A stretch of 25,170 bases of DNA, from the NCBI RefSeq assembly GCF_047607725.1, contig NZ_JBLKSS010000072.1:1-25170 (forward strand), written 5' to 3'. Position numbers and translations under genes: made by a program. Origin of the DNA: JBLKSS01 sp047607725 (GTDB lineage Bacteria; Pseudomonadota; Gammaproteobacteria; Enterobacterales; Enterobacteriaceae). How positions within the stretch are numbered: position 1 is the stretch's first letter; every line of letters starts with the position of its first letter. Positions 1 through 7,739 of this stretch are shown here, piece after piece. The notes beneath the pieces are model-generated. The model ran no database searches. It worked only from the letters and a program-made list of their open reading frames with translations, and had not been told where the DNA came from.

Positions 1-447
1 AAAGTCCAGCGGGAAATTGGGACGACGTCTTGAGGGTTTTGGTGGGGTTTGTTTCATGAATTGCGCCCATTAAAAAAATAATGGACATCATCTTCAATAA
101 CTTGATGGGGAATTAACAGACGGCGCTGGGCGTACGTTTACTGCCGCGGTGCAATGATGCTAAGTATTCGTTACTTGCCTGATCAACTGTGGCGTTGTGC
201 AGCGTTAGGCGGCGGTCTTGAGTACGCGTACTGCCATGGCTGACACGCTATTTCATGAGAACCATCCGCCGCTTTTACGCCACTATACGGTAAGCGGATC
301 CACGCATGCAGCCGACAAAAAGCTTGCCAAGTTGAGGTGTCTGGTACATCATGCGTTCCGTCGTCACGAAGGCTATCAGGGCGTAGCTGTGCAAGCGCCC
401 ACGAGCCGATCGTTCGCCACATTTTTCCGAAGCAGACTAATTAATTG
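1..447. other. No recognisable gene (left intergenic region)
   Basis: I see no supported gene here. Short open frames on both strands (218-508 plus, 183-422 minus) overlap each other, lack convincing ribosome binding sites, and translate to arginine/histidine/proline-rich strings without a recognisable domain. In E. coli the glyV-glyX-glyY tRNA genes lie on this side of queG; no tRNA cloverleaf is visible within the window, so they are either beyond the left edge or absent. Confidence 0.5.
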
Positions 448-522
448 CGTGAATAATTTATCCACCGCTAAAGGTAGCGCAACGTCTGCCTTATATTCTC
501 CGTCGTAATCTTTTAAACAGAG

Positions 523-531
523 TTATCCACA
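523..531 (+). promoter_or_regulatory. DnaA box, perfect TTATCCACA
   Basis: This is the highest-affinity DnaA box sequence. It sits about 100 bp left of the IHF-like site and in the same orientation as the box at 684-692. Confidence 0.75.
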
Positions 532-631
532 GGCTTCTTCGGGCTATCGACCGCTCGTGTTCGGCTGTTGAAAATTTCGCTTAGTCATAGCCAATTGAAA
601 AAGAAAGATAAATTTTTATTATGAAACGTAA

Positions 632-644
632 GATCAATCGCTTG
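632..644 (+). promoter_or_regulatory. IHF-like binding site
   Basis: GATCAATCGCTTG matches WATCAANNNNTTR except for the first W. An A/T-rich flank lies on its left, as is common for strong IHF sites. It sits between the two perfect DnaA boxes, as expected if IHF bending brings them together. Confidence 0.6.
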
Positions 645-683
645 CGTTTTTTGTGACGATTGATTAACAAAGGATTTTTATTT

Positions 684-692
684 TTATACACA
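684..692 (+). promoter_or_regulatory. DnaA box, perfect TTATACACA
   Basis: It matches the TTATNCACA consensus exactly, lies 39 bp beyond the IHF-like site, and is 46 bp from the end of queG. Confidence 0.7.
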
Positions 693-738
693 GCGGCCAT
701 ACGGTATTGCAAGAGGTCTTTTCCCGGCGAGAATGTGT

Positions 739-1878
739 CTAAGCGTCGCGCGTTAATCCTTTTTCAATGGCCCTGACCAGCCGCGTTTGCTGCGCGCTTT
801 GTATCGTCACGGCGGCGGCCTCTCGACGTGCCATTTGCCTTTCCAGCGCCCAATGAATATACACATCCAGCAGCGGCAGCTCTCCCAGGCGCCGCCGCAG
901 CGCCAGCACGATCTCGTCCTGATAAGGTGCATTACCCAGCGCGACCTCGATATTGCGTGACCAGCGCACGTGGCCAATGCGCCGAATGGCCGAGCCTTCG
1001 GTAACGCGCAGAAATGTTGCTTCATTCCAACCAAACAGTTCTACCAGTTCAGGGGCATGTAATACCGCGCGCGGACTGAAATCCGGCTCATCGGTCAGCC
1101 GCGAGAAACGGTTCCACGGGCAGATCAATTGACAGTCGTCGCAGCCATAAATACGGTTGCCTATCAGCGGGCGCAGCGCCTCGGGAATTTCTCCCTCCAA
1201 CTCAATTGTCAGATAGGAGATACAGCGGCGGGCATCAAGGGTATAGGGCTCGACGATGGCGCCGGTGGGGCAGGTGGTGATACAGGCGACGCAGCGGCCG
1301 CATTGTTCGGCCAGCGGCGCGTCAACCGACAGCGGCAAATCTATCAGCAATTCGCCGAGGAAAAACCACGAACCGGTTTCACGGTTGAGAATGAGTGAGT
1401 GTTTACCTACACAGCCGATTCCCGCTTTAGCCGCCAGTGGCCGCTTCATAATCGGCGCTGAGTCGACAAAGGGGCGGAAATTCACCTCGCCGCAGGCGTC
1501 GCGGATCCGCTTGCCCAGCTGTTTTAAACGGTTACGTAAAACTTTGTGGTAATCACGGCCCAGCGCATAACGACTAACATATCCTAATGAGGGATTTTTC
1601 AATGTCGACGCAAAGGCGGCCTTGGCCGGCAGGTAGTTCATGCGTACGCTGATGACCCGTAGCGTGCCAGGCAGCAATTCGTGCGGCCGGGCGCGCAGCA
1701 TGCCGTAACGCGCCATCCAGGCCATTTCGCCGTGGTATTGGCGGTCCAGCCAGGCTTGCAGCGTTGGCTCATGGGTGGCTAAGTCGGTGTCGCAAATCCC
1801 GACCTGCTGAAAGCCCAACTCCTGCCCCCAGCGCTTAATCTGCCGGGCTAATTCTGTAAGATCGAAAGGATAAGACAT
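739..1878 (-). CDS. queG: Epoxyqueuosine reductase QueG
   Basis: QueG is a cobalamin-dependent iron-sulfur enzyme that reduces epoxyqueuosine to queuosine in the wobble position of GUN-anticodon tRNAs, the last step of queuosine synthesis. The 379-residue product equals the E. coli length. Visible features are the VDSAP segment with Asp139 at the active site, a first [4Fe-4S] set CGRCVACITTCP (C193, C196, C199, C203), and a second set made of C219 plus CDDCQLICP (C246, C249, C253). A GTG six codons upstream (1896) is also in frame. I chose the ATG at 1878 because it gives the family length and the usual MS-P-DL start. That start overlaps the divergent nnr start by two bases, so the two genes must share a very compact promoter and translation-initiation region. 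The gene is intact. Confidence 0.95.
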   Translation of the reverse strand: MSYPFDLTELARQIKRWGQELGFQQVGICDTDLATHEPTLQAWLDRQYHGEMAWMARYGMLRARPHELLPGTLRVISVRMNYLPAKAAFASTLKNPSLGYVSRYALGRDYHKVLRNRLKQLGKRIRDACGEVNFRPFVDSAPIMKRPLAAKAGIGCVGKHSLILNRETGSWFFLGELLIDLPLSVDAPLAEQCGRCVACITTCPTGAIVEPYTLDARRCISYLTIELEGEIPEALRPLIGNRIYGCDDCQLICPWNRFSRLTDEPDFSPRAVLHAPELVELFGWNEATFLRVTEGSAIRRIGHVRWSRNIEVALGNAPYQDEIVLALRRRLGELPLLDVYIHWALERQMARREAAAVTIQSAQQTRLVRAIEKGLTRDA

Positions 1879-3391
1879 GACTGACCGTGCCAACACATTC
1901 TTTCTACAAAGTTTATCACACTCCGTCTACGGTGCGCAGTGGCTCCGGGAATGGGAAAGCCAGGGCGCCGGCCTGGCCAGCGTGTCGCTCTATCAGTTAA
2001 TGCAGCGCGGCGGCGCGGCGGCGTTCCAACGTATCCTTTGGCTGTATCCCAGCGCCCATCGCTGGCTGGTGCTGGCGGGTCACGGTAATAACGGCGGGGA
2101 TGGTTATGTGGTGGCGCAGCTTGCCGCCGCCGCCGGTAAACAGGTCACGATGCTGGCCTGCGGTGGCAGCTCCCCACTGCCCGCCGAAGCGGAACAGGCT
2201 AAAGCGGCGTGGCTGGCGGCCGGCGGAGAATTACACTCCGCCGAGGAGCCTTGGCCGCAGGGCGTGGAGGTGATTATCGATGCGCTGCTGGGAACGGGTC
2301 TCAAGGCGGCGCCGCGCGATCCCTATTGCTCGCTTATCGCCGCGGCAAACCGGCATCCCGCGCCGGTGATCGCGCTGGATATCCCATCCGGTCTGTTGGC
2401 CGAGACCGGCGCGACGCCCGGGGAGGTGATGTCTGCCGCACATACCGTGACGTTTATCACCCTTAAACCGGGGTTGTTGACCGGCAAGGCGCGCAGCGTG
2501 ACCGGGCAAGTGCATTATGACGACTTGGGGCTGGGAAAGTGGCTCGAGCGGGAAACGCCGCTAATGGCGCGGCTCAGCGCGGAACTGTTGCCGCGCTGGC
2601 TCCCTCCGCGTGATCCCTGCGTACATAAAGGCGACAACGGCCGCCTGTTGATTGTGGGCGGGGATCATGGATTCGCCGGCGCGATTCGTATGACGGGGGA
2701 GGCTGCGCTGCGCTGTGGCGCCGGGCTGGTCCGCGTGCTGACCCGCGAAGAGAATATCCCCTCGCTGTTGACCGCCCGGCCGGAGCTTATGGTGGCGCCG
2801 CTGACACGCGACACCCTTCAGCATGGTCTGGAATGGGCGGATGTGGTGGTGATCGGTCCGGGCCTCGGACAGGAAAGTTGGGGGGAAAATGCGCTGCGCC
2901 TGGTGGAAAATTGTGACAAACCAATGCTGTGGGACGCGGATGCGCTTAACTTGCTGGCGTTCAATCCTGAGAAACGTCACAATCGAATAATTACGCCTCA
3001 CCCGGGCGAGGCCGCCCGCTTGCTGAATGGCAACGTCGGCGATATTGAAAGTGACCGTTTACTTGCAGCGCGCAAACTGGTGCGGCGCTACGGCGGCGTG
3101 GTGGTGCTGAAAGGTGCGGGGACCTTGCTGGCCGCTGAAGATGGCGCCGTCGCCGTCGCCGATGTCGGTAACGCGGGCATGGCCTCGGGGGGAATGGGGG
3201 ATGTATTGTCCGGTATCATCGGCGGTTTGCTCGCGCAAAAGCTGTCGCTGTATGATGCAGCCTGTGCCGGCTGCGTAGTCCATGGCGCCACCGCCGACCG
3301 TCTGGCGGCTGAAAAAGGAACGCGCGGCATGTTGGCCACAGATTTACTGCCGGCATTGTACCTATTTGTCAATCCAGAGCTTACCGCATAG
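1877..3391 (+). CDS. nnr: Bifunctional NAD(P)HX epimerase/dehydratase Nnr
   Basis: Nnr repairs damaged hydrated nicotinamide cofactors. The N-terminal YjeF_N domain epimerises R/S-NAD(P)HX, and the C-terminal ribokinase-like domain dehydrates S-NAD(P)HX using ADP. The 504 residues compare with about 515 in E. coli. The epimerase nucleotide-binding motif GHGNNGGDGYVVAQ is at 68-81. The dehydratase half begins around 250 (KGDNGRLLIVGG) and carries GNAGMASGGMGDVLSG at 431-446, with the catalytic Asp in GMGD. The start has an AAAGGA ribosome binding site 6 bases upstream. It is the first gene of a plus-strand run and is separated from tsaE by only 9 bases, so co-transcription is likely. No damage is seen. 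Confidence 0.95.
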   Translation: MTDRANTFFLQSLSHSVYGAQWLREWESQGAGLASVSLYQLMQRGGAAAFQRILWLYPSAHRWLVLAGHGNNGGDGYVVAQLAAAAGKQVTMLACGGSSPLPAEAEQAKAAWLAAGGELHSAEEPWPQGVEVIIDALLGTGLKAAPRDPYCSLIAAANRHPAPVIALDIPSGLLAETGATPGEVMSAAHTVTFITLKPGLLTGKARSVTGQVHYDDLGLGKWLERETPLMARLSAELLPRWLPPRDPCVHKGDNGRLLIVGGDHGFAGAIRMTGEAALRCGAGLVRVLTREENIPSLLTARPELMVAPLTRDTLQHGLEWADVVVIGPGLGQESWGENALRLVENCDKPMLWDADALNLLAFNPEKRHNRIITPHPGEAARLLNGNVGDIESDRLLAARKLVRRYGGVVVLKGAGTLLAAEDGAVAVADVGNAGMASGGMGDVLSGIIGGLLAQKLSLYDAACAGCVVHGATADRLAAEKGTRGMLATDLLPALYLFVNPELTA

Positions 3392-3400
3392 AAACCAGAC

Positions 3401-3880
3401 ATGGAAAAACGTGTAATATTCCTGCCGGATGAAACGGCAACCGTCGCATTCGGCGCAGCATTGGCTGCCGCCTGCCGGCAAGCCTGCGTGATTTATCTTT
3501 ATGGCGACCTCGGCGCCGGCAAAACGACATTTTGCCGGGGGTTTCTGTGTGCGCTGGGGCACCAGGGCAATGTGAAAAGCCCCACCTACACCCTGGTCGA
3601 GCCCTACGCGCTGCCGCGCTGGACGGTTTATCATTTTGACCTTTATCGCCTGGCGGATCCGGAGGAGCTTGAATTTATGGGAGTGCGGGACTATTTCGAT
3701 GATACCGCCCTGTGTTTGGTGGAATGGCCGCAGCGCGGGGAGGGTATCCTGCCGGCGGCGGATATCGCCTTGACGCTAGCCTATCAAGGGGACGGCCGGC
3801 AGGCGCAGGCGCAGGCCCTCAGCGCCACCGGCAAGCGCATTCTGGTTCAGCTGACGCCGCGGCAGGGAACTCCTTCATGA
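3401..3880 (+). CDS. tsaE: tRNA t6A synthesis ATPase TsaE
   Basis: TsaE is the P-loop ATPase that cycles the TsaB-TsaD complex making N6-threonylcarbamoyladenosine at position 37 of ANN-decoding tRNAs, an essential modification in E. coli. The 159 residues are close to the E. coli 153. The Walker A motif GDLGAGKT is at 35-42, the switch-like SPTYTLV at 60-66, and the HFDLYRL strand with the Walker-B-type Asp at 78-84. Its stop overlaps the amiB start in an ATGATG arrangement (3877-3882), so translational coupling with amiB is likely. The sequence looks intact. Confidence 0.95.
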   Translation: MEKRVIFLPDETATVAFGAALAAACRQACVIYLYGDLGAGKTTFCRGFLCALGHQGNVKSPTYTLVEPYALPRWTVYHFDLYRLADPEELEFMGVRDYFDDTALCLVEWPQRGEGILPAADIALTLAYQGDGRQAQAQALSATGKRILVQLTPRQGTPS

Positions 3881-5553
3881 TGCTGAAGTTCAGGATAATG
3901 CTGGTGTTGGCGGTGTGTTTAATCGTAGAACGGACAATGGCTGCGACGCTCAGCGATATTAACGTTGCCAACAGCGCCAATCAATCGACGGTCACCCTCG
4001 GGTTTAATCAACAGCCGGTCTACGCTTTTTTCTCGCTGCATAATCCCGAACGGGTCGTGGTGGACATCCGCCAGAGCGGCCCGGTGCAGGGGCTGCCGCT
4101 CGATTTCAGCGGTGAGAATGTGATTAAACGCATTCGCACTAGTACGCCGGTGGATAAGCAGAGTATACGCCTGGTATTCGAGCTGACCCGCAAATCCCGT
4201 GCGCAGGCCACGACACGGCAGGTGGACGGGCGCTACAATGTCGTGTTGACCGTGACGAGCCAGCAGCCGGCCGCCGTTGCCTCTGCCCCGCGGACGAGCG
4301 CCGCGGGGCCGGCCCCGAGCGCGCCGCCGCCGTCAAGATCGGTAAAAAACCCCTTTACTAACCGGGTGACGGTGGTCGAGAGCCCCGCCACGGTGGCTAC
4401 GCCGGCATCGACATCGACACCGACGCCACGCGGCCGGCTGCCGGCGGGCGCAGAGCCGGTGGTGGTGGCCATCGACGCCGGCCACGGCGGTCAGGATCCG
4501 GGGGCTACCGGTCCCAATGGCCTGCATGAAAAAAATGTAGCCATCGCCATCGCCCGCAAGCTGAAAACGCTGCTCGATGGAGACAAGATGTTCAAGCCGG
4601 TATTGACCCGCGACGGCGATTATTTCATCTCCGTCATGGGCCGTTCCGACGTAGCGCGCAAAAAGGGCGCCAGCGTGCTGGTGTCCATTCACGCCGACGC
4701 CGCGCCCAACCGCAGCGCCAGCGGTGCGTCGGTTTGGGTGCTGTCCAACCGGCGCGCCAACAGCGAAATGGCGAACTGGCTGGAGCAGCACGAGAAACAG
4801 TCGGAGCTGCTGGGGGGGGCGGGCGATTTGCTGGCCAATAGCCAGGCCGATCCCTACCTCAGCCAGGCGGTACTGGATCTGCAGTTCGGCCATTCGCAGC
4901 GGGTGGGATACGATATCGCGGTGAAGGTGCTGGGCCAGCTGCAGCGGGTAGGCGCGCTGCATAAACGCCGGCCGGAACACGCCAGTCTCGGCGTACTGCG
5001 CTCGCCGGATATTCCGTCGCTGCTGGTGGAAACCGGTTTCATTAGTAATACCCGGGAGGAGCGGCTACTCGGTAGCAGCGCATACCAGGATAAGATCGCC
5101 AACGCCCTGTACCTGGGACTGCGCGCTTATTTCCTGGCGCATCCGCTGCAAACCGGCCCAAAGCTCGAAAATCGGCCGCAGGGCGTTAGCTCAGCGACCG
5201 ACGCTCCCGCCCCCGCAGGACGCCATATCGTGAAGCGGGGTGAGACGCTCTCCTCCATCGCCCGTCAATATGGGGTAAGCATGGAGGCGATCCGTACGCT
5301 GAACAAGCTGAAAAAAGAGGGTGTTTGGGTCGGGCAGCGGCTGTGCATTCCCGCGGGGGGAAGAGCTCAGGCCGCGCCGCCGCCCGCTGCCGCGCCGAAG
5401 GGCGGTCCGCGTCGGCACCAAGTGGCGCGTGGCGATACATTGACCGCGATCGCCGCTCGTTATGGCGTGTCCGCCAGCGCAATCAAGCGCGCTAATAATA
5501 TGACGTCCAATAACGTGATGCTGGGACAAACGTTGACCATACCGCCCGCTTAA
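3877..5553 (+). CDS. amiB: N-acetylmuramoyl-L-alanine amidase AmiB with two LysM domains
   Basis: AmiB is a periplasmic zinc amidase that splits septal peptidoglycan during cell separation and is activated by EnvC. I set the start at the ATG overlapping the tsaE stop. The open frame extends further upstream, but only this start yields the signal peptide (hydrophobic core 8-16, likely cleavage after ...ERTMA). An AMIN domain follows (about 25-125), then a Pro/Ala/Ser linker (about 130-195) and the Amidase_3 domain, with zinc ligands H203 (DAGHGG), E218 and H272 (SIHAD) and catalytic E385 (VETGF). Two LysM modules end the protein (about 450-492 and 514-557). At 558 residues it is well over the 445 of E. 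coli AmiB, which lacks the LysM tail. Confidence 0.95.
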   Translation: MMLKFRIMLVLAVCLIVERTMAATLSDINVANSANQSTVTLGFNQQPVYAFFSLHNPERVVVDIRQSGPVQGLPLDFSGENVIKRIRTSTPVDKQSIRLVFELTRKSRAQATTRQVDGRYNVVLTVTSQQPAAVASAPRTSAAGPAPSAPPPSRSVKNPFTNRVTVVESPATVATPASTSTPTPRGRLPAGAEPVVVAIDAGHGGQDPGATGPNGLHEKNVAIAIARKLKTLLDGDKMFKPVLTRDGDYFISVMGRSDVARKKGASVLVSIHADAAPNRSASGASVWVLSNRRANSEMANWLEQHEKQSELLGGAGDLLANSQADPYLSQAVLDLQFGHSQRVGYDIAVKVLGQLQRVGALHKRRPEHASLGVLRSPDIPSLLVETGFISNTREERLLGSSAYQDKIANALYLGLRAYFLAHPLQTGPKLENRPQGVSSATDAPAPAGRHIVKRGETLSSIARQYGVSMEAIRTLNKLKKEGVWVGQRLCIPAGGRAQAAPPPAAAPKGGPRRHQVARGDTLTAIAARYGVSASAIKRANNMTSNNVMLGQTLTIPPA

Positions 5554-5573
5554 GGCAAGAGGACCCGATTATC

Positions 5574-7739
5574 ATGCAGATTCAGGTGCTGCCGCCACAG
5601 CTTGCCAACCAAATTGCCGCCGGTGAAGTGGTGGAACGCCCCGCGTCGGTGGTAAAGGAACTGCTTGAAAACAGTCTTGACGCCGGTGCGACCCGCATTG
5701 AGATCGATATCGAGCGTGGCGGCGCCAAACGTATCCGAATTAATGATAACGGCAGCGGTATCGTTAAAGAGGAGCTGGAGCTGGCGCTGGCCCGCCATGC
5801 GACCAGCAAGATCGCCAGCCTGGACGATCTCGAAAGCATTACCAGTATGGGTTTTCGCGGCGAGGCGTTGGCCAGCGTAAGTTCCGTGTCGCGTCTGACC
5901 TTGACCTCGCGCACCGCCGCGCAGAGCGAAGCCTGGCAAGCATACGCCGAGGGGCGCGAACTGGCGGTAACGCTTAAACCCGCCGCCCATCCGGTCGGAA
6001 CGACGGTGGACGTGGTGGATCTGTTTTATAATACGCCGGCCCGGCGCAAGTTCATGCGCACCGAAAAGACCGAGTTCACCCATATCGATGAAGTCATCCG
6101 CCGTATCGCGTTGGCACGATTCGACGTGACATTCATTTTGCAGCACAATGCCAAAACGGTGCGCCAGTACCGCGCGGTCAGCCAGCAAAGCCAGCATCTG
6201 CGCAGGCTGGGCGGGCTTTGCGGCCCGGCGTTTGTCGAGCAGGCCCTGGGCGTATCCTGGCAGCACGGCGATCTGGCGATACACGGCTGGGTAGCGGATC
6301 CGGCGGGGGGGGAGCTGCCCGAGATACAGTACAGCTATGTTAATCGGCGCACGATGCGCGACAAATTGATTAATCACGCTATACGGCAGGCTTATCAGGA
6401 TCAGTTGGCAGGAACGCAGCAGCCGGCCTTTGTGCTGTTTCTCGACGTGGATCCGCATCAGGTGGACGTCAATGTCCACCCCGCCAAACATGAGGTGCGG
6501 TTTCATCAGGCGCGGCTGGTGCATGATTTTATTTACCAGGCGGTGGTGACCGTCTTGCAGCAAAGCGCGGCGCCCCGCCTGCCGATCGGCGACGAGGGCG
6601 CGGGACCGAGCGCGCCGGAGAATCGCCAAGCGTCCGGGCGCAATCATTTTTCCCTGCCCGCCGGCGAGGCATCCTCCCTATGGGGAGCGCAACAGCCCGA
6701 CGGCGAGCCCTCCCCCCTGCGGGAGGATGCCGCCGTGTCCGGGCAGACGGCGGCGCGGCCCGTGGTCGTTGCGGGCGCCGAGGGGCGTCGCGCGGCGAGT
6801 GAGACGGGCGGGGATAGCGAACATGACCGCCGATCCGCGGCGGCGGGTGGGGATAGCGTTCTTGACCGCGGTTCGGCAGCGATCGGTGACGAGAGAGTTT
6901 CGCCGCATCAACCTTCCGTCGCTGCGGGTCGCGGCGGCCAGGCGCGGGAGCGGAGCGCCGGCTATCAGCGCAAAGAGGGCGTGCTTTACCGGCAGTTGGT
7001 GCAGACCGCGCCGTTGCCGCAGGAGGGGCAAACGGCACCGCGCGATATTTTCGCCCGGCCACGGCCGGCGGATGGCGGTTCTCTCCCCGGCGACAACGGG
7101 CCGCCGCACGCCGGCGCCGCGTCGTCCTCCTTTGCCGTCATGGGCGAGGCGTCAGTCAGCACCGGGCCGGCCGTCGCCGGTAATCCCCACAGTTTCGGCA
7201 GGGTGTTGACCCTGGTCGCGCCCTGCTATGCGCTGGTAGAGTCGACGAGCAGCCTGGCGCTGCTCTCGCTGCCGGTTGCCGAACGCGGCCTGACCGAACG
7301 CCAACTGACGCCCGGCACGGAACAGCTGCGCGCTCAGCCGCTGCTGATTCCGCTGCGTATGACGCTGCGCGATGAAGAGGCCGCGGCGCTTAAACGCCAT
7401 CAGCCACTGCTACAAGAAATAGGTATCGCGCTACAGGCGCATCTTCATCAGGCAATACTGAATGCGGTACCTTTACCATTACGCCAACAAAATTTACAAA
7501 ACTTGATTCCAGACCTGTTAGGCTACCTGCACGGTAAAACGTCGGTGACGCATCACCAGGTTGCGGTTTGGCTTGCCCGCCGACTGCAGCACGAATCGGT
7601 CGTCTGGAGCCATTCCCGGGCGATACAATTGCTTGCCAAGGTGGAGCGGCTTTGTCCGCAGTGGGTGAAAGCCCCACCCGACGGGCTTCTGGTAACATTG
7701 AATTTTGAGGCCGCTATTAAAGCCCTGAACCATGACTGA
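5574..7739 (+). CDS. mutL: DNA mismatch repair protein MutL
   Basis: MutL is the GHKL-ATPase that couples MutS mismatch recognition to MutH nicking and UvrD unwinding. The N-terminal ATPase is clear: ENSLDAGAT (32-40), DNGSGI (58-63) and GFRGEALA (93-100). The C-terminal dimerisation domain covers about 535-721. The gene encodes 721 residues against 615 in E. coli. The excess lies in the linker (about 345-530), which is rich in Ala, Gly, Ser and Arg and contains an imperfect 13-codon duplication. Both conserved domains are in one uninterrupted frame, so I infer a functional protein with an expanded disordered linker. It starts 20 bases after amiB, and its last 8 bases overlap miaA. Confidence 0.95.
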   Translation: MQIQVLPPQLANQIAAGEVVERPASVVKELLENSLDAGATRIEIDIERGGAKRIRINDNGSGIVKEELELALARHATSKIASLDDLESITSMGFRGEALASVSSVSRLTLTSRTAAQSEAWQAYAEGRELAVTLKPAAHPVGTTVDVVDLFYNTPARRKFMRTEKTEFTHIDEVIRRIALARFDVTFILQHNAKTVRQYRAVSQQSQHLRRLGGLCGPAFVEQALGVSWQHGDLAIHGWVADPAGGELPEIQYSYVNRRTMRDKLINHAIRQAYQDQLAGTQQPAFVLFLDVDPHQVDVNVHPAKHEVRFHQARLVHDFIYQAVVTVLQQSAAPRLPIGDEGAGPSAPENRQASGRNHFSLPAGEASSLWGAQQPDGEPSPLREDAAVSGQTAARPVVVAGAEGRRAASETGGDSEHDRRSAAAGGDSVLDRGSAAIGDERVSPHQPSVAAGRGGQARERSAGYQRKEGVLYRQLVQTAPLPQEGQTAPRDIFARPRPADGGSLPGDNGPPHAGAASSSFAVMGEASVSTGPAVAGNPHSFGRVLTLVAPCYALVESTSSLALLSLPVAERGLTERQLTPGTEQLRAQPLLIPLRMTLRDEEAAALKRHQPLLQEIGIALQAHLHQAILNAVPLPLRQQNLQNLIPDLLGYLHGKTSVTHHQVAVWLARRLQHESVVWSHSRAIQLLAKVERLCPQWVKAPPDGLLVTLNFEAAIKALNHD
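6811..6888 (+). repeat. Imperfect 39-bp tandem duplication in the mutL linker
   Basis: Two copies (6811-6849 and 6850-6888) start with GGGATAGCG and encode the related 13-residue units GDSEHDRRSAAAG and GDSVLDRGSAAIG. The in-frame period keeps mutL open. The differences between copies suggest an old duplication. Confidence 0.6.

Larger units (their letters stand above)
448..692. promoter_or_regulatory. datA: datA-like DnaA-box cluster with IHF site
   Basis: Four DnaA boxes and one IHF-like site lie in gene-free DNA next to queG. The boxes are CGTGAATAA (448-456, minus-strand box, last base off consensus), TTATCCACC (458-466, last base off), TTATCCACA (523-531, perfect) and TTATACACA (684-692, perfect). 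Between the two perfect boxes, GATCAATCGCTTG (632-644) matches the IHF consensus WATCAANNNNTTR at all but the first base, with an A/T-rich tract just upstream (about 595-625). E. coli datA occupies the corresponding position beside queG and uses DnaA boxes flanking an IHF site to stimulate hydrolysis of DnaA-bound ATP, limiting re-initiation. Position, box content and the IHF site agree, so I infer a datA orthologue. It is unlikely to be oriC, because mnmG, mioC, dnaA and the oriC 13-mers are not here. Confidence 0.7.

Noticed and set aside
448..692. Interpretation as oriC
   Set aside because: The DnaA boxes and neighbouring A/T-rich DNA look origin-like, but mnmG, mioC and dnaA are not adjacent and no 13-mer array is present. 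The queG neighbourhood fits datA better.
5550..6647. 365-codon open frame on the minus strand
   Set aside because: It lies fully opposite mutL, whose ATPase motifs are unmistakable. The translation has no recognisable domain; it is a shadow of a GC-rich gene.
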